The notes under the pieces were generated by a model. It was not told the origin of the DNA and did no database searches. It was given only the letters and a program-made list of their open reading frames with translations. A stretch of 64,000 nt of DNA from positions 14,756,001-14,820,000 of the forward strand of contig CM114274.1 of assembly GCA_050084515.1 (NCBI GenBank). The letters run 5' to 3'. The stretch is from Blasia pusilla (lineage: Eukaryota > Marchantiophyta > Marchantiopsida > Blasiales). Numbering within the stretch: position 1 is the stretch's first letter; each line of letters opens with the position of its first letter. The translations under genes and the position numbers were made by a program. This document shows, piece by piece, positions 56,958 to 64,000 of this stretch.

Positions 56958-57206
56958 TGTTAAAAATAGGATGACCTATAAACCCATAAGGTATGCACCT
57001 TGTTTAGGGCCACTCCGACTATATTAGCATCTCTTAGAACCATAAGTCTAGTAGATTAGCTAGACTCATTTCTTAGTGTTAAGGAGACTCTTTTCTCTCC
57101 TAAAGTGTGTCTTCTCTCCTTCTTCCATGTAGTACATTGATATGCTAGAGATAACCTTGTTAATGAGATTTTAGACTATGCATTTCTTTACTTTGGATTT
57201 TTATCA
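56958..57206 (+). repeat. 3' LTR of copia-2
   Basis: The LTR begins TGTTAAAAATAGG directly after the purine tract and probably ends GATTTTTATCA at 57,206, giving 249 bp with TG...CA ends. The end is inferred from the terminal dinucleotide only, as no second LTR is present in the window. Confidence 0.6.
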
Positions 57207-58475
57207 GCGTTGGTGGATGAACATTTCTTGATTCTAAATTTAGATTTTGAAAACAATCATGTCATGAGATGAAGATGACAATGCAAACGACATTTGAAAC
57301 ATTTTCCCTTAAAGTCCCTCATTTTTTTTCCCTTCTTTTTTGATCCTTCTCTCCAAAAAGGAACACATAAATCATGCAACTATAGCACAATATGCACTTG
57401 GGTCTCAAGAACTATACCAAAAAGAAAATCTAAAAATAACTATCCAAAGAGGGAATGAAAAATCATAATCTTTAAACTTGGTTTCCTAGTTTTTATCTCA
57501 TTGTGGAAGAGTAAATAGAAGATCTCAACCGTTCAAGTGGGAGAGGGCCTTCCCAACGTCAAGTCCTCCAACTTTTAGCTCAATACATTAGTAGGAGCAA
57601 ATGGTATTTTAAGATAAATAAAAAATTGCTAAAAACATTTAAAGTTCTCCTTTCTTTTCTATCTCTTTTTTTTTACCTTTCTCTCAACCAAGAGATCACA
57701 AATCATGCCACTTGGTCAAAATATGAAATTTGGTTTCATGATCAAAGGCCAAAATTAAAATATTGAAATGATTGTCCAAGCAGGGATCCGAATTAAAAAT
57801 CATAAACCCTAAATGTGGTATGGTAATTATGGTTTCATCATAGAATACTAAATAGAAGATCGGATGTGGTGAAGTGATGTAAGATTTTACCAAAATCCAC
57901 TCCTCAAAGTCTCAACTCAATCCAATGGTGGAAACCAATAATGCTTAAAGATGAAGAAAATACAAAGAAAAATGCTCGTGACATGTCCACTCAAAGATAA
58001 TGATCATTATCGTGATTAGTCTTCCTCTTTTATTGACCCATCACTCCAACTAGATTAGGACACTAAATCATACAAACGTTCTCATATATATAATTTAAGA
58101 TAAAGGTGAAATATCTATAAGAAATATGGACGTTTCCCCATCAAATAGAATTGTAAAGGAAAAATGGATATTTTAATTGTTAATATTTAAAGTGATATTA
58201 AATGCCATATGGGCATTCTTTCAAATTTTAATATGACTACATATGGACAGTTTATGTTAGAAAGTGTCTGGGTTTTAGTGGAATAGTGCCTTAATGCTTC
58301 ATTCCAACGAAATGCCTAAAAGAAATTCTATCCCAAGATAAATGAGAAACATCATAGGACTAGAGGATAAAATACTTAAAAACATAAGTCATTGTTCATA
58401 ATTTATAAATATTGGACAAGTGAGGAAATATGACTTGTTTAGGACTAAAGAAAGTTGCTAACTACTTGGATCATA
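57207..58475. other. AT-rich repeat region with a degenerate duplication
   Basis: Two blocks of about 300 bp (roughly 57,340-57,660 and 57,675-57,980) follow the same order of words: CAAATCATG...ACTT, AAATCATAA, ACTAAATAGAAGATC, TCCTC...CTCAA. They look like a diverged tandem duplication. No coding sequence is recognised. Confidence 0.5.
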
Positions 58476-58582
58476 GTACAATCCTAAAATGAATGATAAA
58501 ACCATTTTAGTCATACTTTGAGTTATTCTTTTGAGAAATCATTTAAATTTTCGTTATAAAAATTATACATTTCTTCTAGTAT
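58476..58582. mobile_element. Terminal fragment of a CACTA-like DNA transposon
   Basis: Nearly repeats 1-118 (CCATTTTAGTCATACTTTGA, GAAATCATTTAAA, ATACATTTCTTCTAG) and ends CTAGTA. Helitron helicase sequence begins immediately after, so the transposon end lies within or beside that older fragment. The partner end was not found. Confidence 0.6.
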
Positions 58583-59420
58583 TGTAGAGTTTGACCATGA
58601 GACTTATATATCATCAATATCTCTATTTCTTTGTGTCAAAATAGCCGTATCTCTCAAGAAGTCAATGTCATAAAATCAATTGGAAGAGTTTCCATAGATA
58701 AGATCAATAAGATGGAAAATTTGACTCCTACTAGTAACCATCTCACATGATAATCATATAAAGTCTTCTCCCAAATTAAGGTGAAAAGGTACACTACCCT
58801 GTCCCATCTCCAATACCTAATTAGCAAAATCTTGTTACCTTCCAAACTTTGCACTAGTATGTTTGTTATTAACTTCATCACCTTTACATAAGGCCATAGA
58901 GATGACTTCTTTATAATGGCTCGGATGATTTGTGGACAATCCCCATAACAAAGAATGAGCAAGACTTCACAAAAGTCACTACCAAGTATTAAGAATTTTC
59001 CACCAAATGGAATTTATCGTAGATCAGTAGTGACCACTTCTATAATGTCTTGTAAAATATGATTCAAAATCTCAAATGTATAATGGCGAGCCATAAGAGA
59101 TTTATCCCATATAATGAACATTGCATCATGGATTAAGCACGTTGCATTACAATCCAACAATAGAGCAACTATTCTCGATAACGCTACAACAAGAGACATA
59201 CCTCTTGGACTACGCATACTTTAAAGTAGAAGATTCTATAAAAACCTTTCTAGTTCAAGAATAATTTTGGAGATGACAAGAGCATACATTTGGGATGATT
59301 TGATCTAGCCCATCATGTATGGCATCCCAAAGAACACATTTTCCTTTCTTCAAACTCGCTTCTCCTAATTATACTTGTTCTTATAACTCCTCGATATTAT
59401 GGACCTGCGCCCAAATTCAA
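58583..59420 (-). pseudogene. Helitron helicase fragment (middle part)
   Basis: Minus-strand frames give CLIHDAMFIIWDKSLMARHY and FEILNHILQDI, matching the Walker B region of Helitron helicases (usual core IIWDEAPM), and MLILCYGDCPQIIRAIIKKS and LWPYVKVMKL, matching the segment after GGDFRQVLP. The last 25 bp before 58,583 (TGTAGAGTTTGACCATGAGA) are the same as at 38,079, so both fragments come from related elements. Stops are frequent. Confidence 0.8.
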
Positions 59421-60461
59421 ATTCTATGGGAGGGGACCCAGTTCAAATTGGATCACCGGTCGCCGTAGATGAGCATCTTCTTTTCACTCCATTGCATGCG
59501 CGTGGATGAATGTTGCAGTGCTTATACATGTGAAATAGTCGATGCAACGTGCCAAGTACATAAAATGCAGGCAACCGAGTAGTCGTCGTACTTTAAGTGT
59601 GCAGGTATATTCTAAACTTGACTGGGCGATGAGGATTCATACCACAAATAAGTCTGATCATCTAAGTTGAGACTTGGAGCCTTACAAGTCTAAGCTAGAA
59701 GCTCCCACAAGGAAAGTCATAATAAGGCCCGACGGACACTTCATGTAATACTTACGAGGGAATTATAAGTGTTAGCCAAGAAGAAGTATGAAGGCTACAC
59801 TCATGTAAAGTAAAATAAGACTTCTGAAGTTCAAAGGGAAAGAAGATGGAAGGTAGAAGGTAGAAGTCAATTACGGGAAGTTGTCTTACAAAAAGTAACG
59901 ATGTCATTGGAATCTTATTGTGGGCCGAAGAATCTTGGTAAATATTTGGTCAAGAGAAAATCTCAAGGAAAGAGGAGATAATGACTTGCATTAAATTGAC
60001 GAGGTTGTAAGATTGACAAAGGAAGAGGAACAAGTTTCTACCATTCAAAGAGAGCCTAATGGCAAAAGCCCCTTAGAGGTGATTTGGAAGGATAAGTTAC
60101 GGAAGAATAAAATCAGTTGGAGGAAAAGATAGGAAGCATTTGGGGAGATGAAGGACGCGTGGAAAATCCTAGAAGGAGGCCCTTTCACAACACAAGATTT
60201 AAGAGCGAGATCATAAACAAAGAGCACGGGAGAAGTTGTCAAGTGAAGGGGTGTGTGAGGATTCTACTGCAGAAAGTTGGAGATGATATTTTAGAGCTAT
60301 GTGGGAGTTATATTTATGAGCGCGAGTAGCTTGAGGCCACATTGGAAAGATGGGAAGATGAGTGTTTTTCCACAATTTGAATCACAACAAGATCGTTTTT
60401 ACAACTCTCATAAATTGAGATTAAGTGTAGGGGGTGATGCATAACAATGGATTGCTCATTG
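59421..60461. other. Unassigned repeat-like sequence, possible retroelement 3' end
   Basis: No protein motif is recognised. Near 60,425 AAGTGTAGGGGGTGATGCATA resembles a purine tract followed by an LTR start, preceded by broken frames, so this may be the tail of a decayed retroelement. Confidence 0.35.
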
Positions 60462-60517
60462 AATTTTTTTCTTCAAACTCCTCCTTGATCTCAAAGAGGA
60501 GTTTGAAGAAAAAAATT
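60462..60517. repeat. Perfect 22-bp inverted repeat
   Basis: Arms 60,462-60,483 and 60,496-60,517 are perfectly complementary with a 12-base loop (CTTGATCTCAAA). The outer parts are T7 and A7 runs. It lies about 25 bp after the possible LTR start and may be part of an LTR leader hairpin. Confidence 0.9.
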
Positions 60518-61172
60518 ACTCACATCTAGGAGACCTAGAAGACAAGATAGTTTTCAGAGTAATTTCTATTGGGGATTGGAAGAAGAAAGAGAGACATAAG
60601 TCTTTGAAGTTTGCAGGTTTGATAACTGAATTCTAAAGTCTTGGGTCTTGAGCTTCAATGATCCGAAAGAGTGATCTTCTTAGAGAAAGTTCACATCTTC
60701 TTGTATCTTGAAAATGATTAGAGTGTACAAAAGTGCTTTATTGCAAGAAGTTTGAAATTTGTGGAGTTTGAAAGTGGTCTATTTTGGCGTTTAGTATTTT
60801 TTTTCCGCGACAATGAAGGAGTGAACGCGTCAGCCGAGGCCCAGGCGACCGGAGGTTGAGAGAACCTGATCCACTCCAGCACCAACTTCAAAGATCGAGC
60901 TCAAATCGCGGTCGATGTCGAGTCTAATTGAGCTGTTGAATTAGCCTCAGTATCGAGTTTCAAGCTGCGCGGATCCCGACGACAGATCTCATCGTTTCTT
61001 GAGAACAGGTGCACGTGAGGGTCCGTTGTCATCTGCATCAGAAGTCCCTATTACTCCGAGTGAACCTAAAATACCGAGTAATCAAGGGATTTATGAAGAC
61101 GTGTTCCATATTTTGGACGTGAGCTTCTCTAGACTTTCTGGGGGGGCCGCGGATTGAGGTGTATGTTCTATA
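60518..61172. other. No gene seen; transition to host-like composition
   Basis: AT-rich until about 60,800, then GC-richer with balanced composition like the flanking host gene. No open frame has recognisable content. Confidence 0.45.
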
Positions 61173-61242
61173 CAGAAGCTATTTAACCTAAGAGGGAGAG
61201 AAGTAAACAGAAGCTATTTAACCTAAGAGGGAGAGAAGTAAA
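61173..61242. repeat. 35-bp perfect tandem duplication
   Basis: The unit starting CAGAAGCTATTTAACCTAAG is present twice (61,173-61,207 and 61,208-61,242) without differences, so the duplication is recent. It lies downstream of the NXPE-like gene. Confidence 0.97.
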
Positions 61243-61917
61243 CCTGAGCTAACAGGCAATCTAATGATGCTAATGGCTCTTGGGAGGTCATGATTAGACG
61301 AGCTAATCATACCGACATGTGATCCAGTATCACTGGGCATTTCCAGGAATCGATGATTAGCCATAATTTCCGTCGCTGTTCTCTCCTGAGTGGCATGTGG
61401 ACTGTCGTCGAAGTCATACGAATGGTTCCTCGTGCTCCAGCCCGAACGAAGACAATGAGCGCCATCATTTATGCACTCATCGAATGGAAAGAAATGGTTT
61501 AATTCGCAACAATCAAACAGTAACAATAGCACAGTCAGAATCTCCTCGAGTCCCATCGAAACTATCGGATTGCATGAGCGGATCGAAGGCCTTGAATCGG
61601 AACTCTTTCTCTCTACACGTGAAATGTGTAACCACATCATTCGGCCGCAGAGATCGGGATGCTTTGAGTCTACGACTGTAGCAGTGTGAATTGATCGCGG
61701 GGGTTTGGAGGTTTAGTGACTCTAAGTGAATCTCGAGAGATGGATGAGTCTATTGGTATGATCTACTGTAAAGACTGATCAGAAATCCGCCCACACTCAG
61801 TCGTGAAGGTCAAGTGAATCGATGTGTTTGAATCGCGATTCGCATCGGAGGGGGCCACGATTTTGGAGGCGCAGGAGTGGTTCGTTCCCCGTCGTTCGCC
61901 TGCCGATTGAGCTTTTC
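61243..61917. other. 3' flank of the NXPE-like gene
   Basis: Contains a minus-strand frame of 140 codons (61,218-61,640) and overlapping plus-strand frames, none recognisable. The part next to 61,918 should be the 3' untranslated region of the gene. Confidence 0.45.
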
Positions 61918-63549
61918 CTACTCTGCGCAGATGGCATTCAAGTAGATTTGGACCATCATGAGATCGACGAAGACTCTGTGGCCGGGCTTGCCGTCGAGCC
62001 ATTTCTTGGGAGAAGGAGCGCGGCCGTAGTGGATTCCGTCGGTGGTCTTGAGATGGAAGTGCCACGGGAAGGTGACATCGAATCCGTCGATGATATGCAG
62101 CCTCGCTGCGTGATCCGGCTGCAGTCGCGCGAGCTGATCGAGCATGAGGTGATTGTAAAACTCCATCTTGGACGGATTGTCCTCGCTCCGCCGAGCCCCC
62201 GCTCCGGTCGCGACAGTAGTGCGGTAGACGAGCTCCGGCTTCCTGCCCTCCAAACCGTCCAGAATCTCCTCCCAGAAGCGCAGCGCGTGCTGGACCCCGT
62301 CCTCGAGGTACCGCTGCGCATTGTCCCAGTGCGTACCGTCGTGGAGACCGGAGTTCATGATGACGATGTCCGGCGTCGTGGCGTTCCGGAAGAAGGAGCG
62401 GACCAGCGCCCTATACGTCGGGTCGTAGAGACTGTAGAGCCCCAGCCAGTTCCTGGACGGGTCGTGGTGCCCGTTGAAGACGCTGGTGAGACGGAAAGAG
62501 TGGTCGGGTTGCGCTGGCGAGGACCAGCGGCGATCGGTGATTCGGTCGAGGGAGGCGACGCTGTGATTGTAGCCCAGGACGAAATTTAAAAGGTTGCGGA
62601 ACGAGTCGCCCATGTTGGAGTCGCCCCACAGGAAGATCCACTTGTTGTTCAAGCACTTCCATGCTTCGTCGCGCTGGAAGAGCTTGAATGCGCAGTGCGC
62701 GGAGTAGACCCACCCGTCGCTCTCGAGAGGGGCGATGGGACCTTCGCACCACGGCTTCTGGCACCGCAGCTTGGGATCCATGCAGTTCCATCGCCACTCG
62801 TCGTCCATGGGGCACTCGTACTCCTCGTCCCTCGTCCATCTCCCCGACCAGTACTTCCGAGTGAAGTCGCGCCTCTCGCACCTCTTCAGCTGCAGCGCCC
62901 TGACGACGCCGCGCGAGTCCGGATCGCCGGCAGACCTCCGACGGGAAGCGGAGGAGGATTCCTCGGGAGCACGGACGCTCGACCGCCGGGACGATTTGGA
63001 CCTGGACAGCCACTTCCCCGGGAGACTCTCGGGACGGACGTCGGAGACCACGAAGTCGATCTCCAAACTGACCACCTCCTGCAGCAGACACAGTTTCTTC
63101 GGGTGCTTGTGCCGGACTCCCTCGTAATTGGAGAAGAGGAGAATCGCTCTGAAGACGTACCCGCCGGGAAATCGAGGGTCCAAGTGCAGGCGAACGGAGT
63201 AAGACCCGTCGTTGTTATCCCTGATCGGCGGCCGAGACTTCCATCCACGTCCGCTGAGATCCGTCTCGAAGTAGTCCCCTCCCGCGCATCGCTTCCTGCC
63301 GTCGTCGCCATACGACACCAGCAGTAGCTCGTACAGCGCTCCCGCGATCAGCCGCGTCCGGTTGCCGCCTGCCTCGATCGGGAACTGCAGGCCCTTCTCG
63401 ATCTGCACTCTGGAGGTCCGAACTCCGTGGCATTCCGCGGCGGAGCCATTCGCTGAAGCGTTCGGCTTCGCGCTCGCCGCCATGACCCTCATCAGTTGCT
63501 CCGTCTCGTTGACGTCCACGAACGGGGATTCCAACCACTCTATCGCGTC
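61918..63549 (-). CDS. NXPE-like protein: filamin-type repeat plus PC-esterase domain (3' exon)
   Basis: An uninterrupted frame of 543 codons plus TAG. An N-terminal Ig-like filamin repeat covers roughly residues 40-170 of this exon (NRTRLIAGALYELLLVSYGD, DNNDGSYSVRLHLDPRFPGG). A basic Ser-rich linker follows, then the PC-esterase domain: a Trp/Cys-rich entry (YECPMDDEWRWNC), the nucleophile block FLWGDSNMGDSFRNLL and the C-terminal TTDGIHYG with the Asp-x-x-His pair. GDS plus DxxH marks the NXPE/TBL acyl-esterase fold; plant relatives acetylate or de-acetylate cell-wall sugars, but the substrate here is unknown. The frame stays open upstream to 63,837 with only Met at 63,555; I favour splicing from 63,669 over that start. 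Confidence 0.85.
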   Translation of the reverse strand, partial: DAIEWLESPFVDVNETEQLMRVMAASAKPNASANGSAAECHGVRTSRVQIEKGLQFPIEAGGNRTRLIAGALYELLLVSYGDDGRKRCAGGDYFETDLSGRGWKSRPPIRDNNDGSYSVRLHLDPRFPGGYVFRAILLFSNYEGVRHKHPKKLCLLQEVVSLEIDFVVSDVRPESLPGKWLSRSKSSRRSSVRAPEESSSASRRRSAGDPDSRGVVRALQLKRCERRDFTRKYWSGRWTRDEEYECPMDDEWRWNCMDPKLRCQKPWCEGPIAPLESDGWVYSAHCAFKLFQRDEAWKCLNNKWIFLWGDSNMGDSFRNLLNFVLGYNHSVASLDRITDRRWSSPAQPDHSFRLTSVFNGHHDPSRNWLGLYSLYDPTYRALVRSFFRNATTPDIVIMNSGLHDGTHWDNAQRYLEDGVQHALRFWEEILDGLEGRKPELVYRTTVATGAGARRSEDNPSKMEFYNHLMLDQLARLQPDHAARLHIIDGFDVTFPWHFHLKTTDGIHYGRAPSPKKWLDGKPGHRVFVDLMMVQIYLNAICAE

Positions 63550-63668
63550 CTGCATCACCGCGACATCTCGCGCTGCGGGAGCTGCTTTCGATATGGAGCT
63601 GGACGGGTTCACGCTGACAGCAGGAGCATGTGCACCGACCGCGCGAAGAGAGGATGTCTCATTCGGAC

Positions 63669-64000
63669 CTGCACGTGCAGCCGATTGGGCCGTGAGCGCA
63701 CTGCGAAAACTGTGGGTGGGGGGGGAGCTTTTTCGTCTTCGCGAAGAGTGTCGGTATTGGAGGGCTGATCCGGAAGTTCTGGAAGAGGAGAGCTCGTCAC
63801 CGGATCGATATCGCGAGCCGTGAGGATGGGATCTACACTAGTTGAGTTGCTATCGAAGCTCTTGACGTCAACGACAGTGCTGGTTGCTGATGCTGGCGAT
63901 GCGGATTGCGGGATCCGTACTGCGTCGTGACTGGGGTGGGGGCGATCTGAAGATTCTGAACTACTGTCGCGCAAGATGCCGCTGACGCTCTTCAGAAGAG
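63669..64000 (-). CDS. Probable 5' exon of the NXPE-like gene (partial)
   Basis: A minus-strand frame is open from the window end to 63,669. It is Ser/Pro/Asp-rich (RDSSSESSDRPHPSHDAVR, then DPVTSSPLPELPDQPSNTD). A donor CAG|GTCCGA at 63,669/63,668 and an acceptor ATGCAG|GACGCG at 63,550/63,549 would remove 119 bp and join HVQ to DAIEWLESP in phase 0. This links the exon to the esterase frame. The true start lies beyond the window. The alternative is a separate 5' untranslated frame with translation from 63,555. Confidence 0.5.

Noticed and set aside
60462-60517. Hairpin with T-run resembling an intrinsic terminator
   Set aside because: The context is eukaryotic retroelement sequence, and such terminators do not apply to RNA polymerase II. 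It is listed as an inverted repeat instead.
62411-63327. Long overlapping frames on both strands within the NXPE-like gene
   Set aside because: GC-rich coding DNA opens other frames. Only the esterase frame shows family motifs.

Overview
The window is most likely nuclear DNA of a land plant or close streptophyte relative, probably a seedless one. The evidence is a plant class I small heat-shock protein gene, a filamin/PC-esterase (NXPE-like) gene of a type I recall from mosses, lycophytes and algae, and dense plant-style Ty1/copia, Ty3/gypsy, CACTA, Helitron and Harbinger remnants. Only these two genes look like functioning host genes. I estimate that about nine tenths of the window is transposon-derived.

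Layout. 1-3,100: a CACTA-like end, an LTR remnant and a decayed gypsy gag. 3,101-27,830: one minus-strand copia element stretched over about 24.7 kb by three later insertions: gypsy A copy 1 (4,959-14,225), a solo LTR with a perfect 5-bp target duplication (14,616-15,629) and gypsy B copy 2 (17,501-27,212). 27,831-38,300: decayed copia, Harbinger and Helitron pieces around the small heat-shock gene (32,341-32,949, minus), which has TATA and heat-shock elements upstream and a 215-bp hairpin about 0.75 kb beyond its 3' end. 38,323-41,920: gypsy B copy 4, 5'-truncated. 41,930-57,206: a plus-strand copia split by a 13.2-kb CACTA-like element (43,280-56,463), which itself holds gypsy A copy 3 (43,602-52,792). 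57,207-61,917: repeats and a second Helitron helicase piece. 61,918-64,000: the NXPE-like gene (minus), running off the window.

The most striking content is the gypsy elements. Families A and B both read Gag, aspartic protease, DNA cytosine-5 methyltransferase (DNMT), reverse transcriptase, RNase H, integrase, PHD finger. A DNA-methylation writer and a chromatin-reader domain therefore sit in the same pol region. DNMT capture by retrotransposons has been reported for dinoflagellates and charophytes (de Mendoza et al. 2018, Nature Communications, from memory). The PHD finger and the terminal structure may be less well described.

In both families the 5' end carries one terminal unit (B), while the 3' end carries A-B-A. 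This is a split-direct-repeat layout rather than two equal LTRs, and in copy 2 the outer borders carry a matching target duplication. All four copies are broken by stops, frameshifts and deletions. Many of the stops look like CAG to TAG changes, which would fit deamination of CHG-methylated cytosines.
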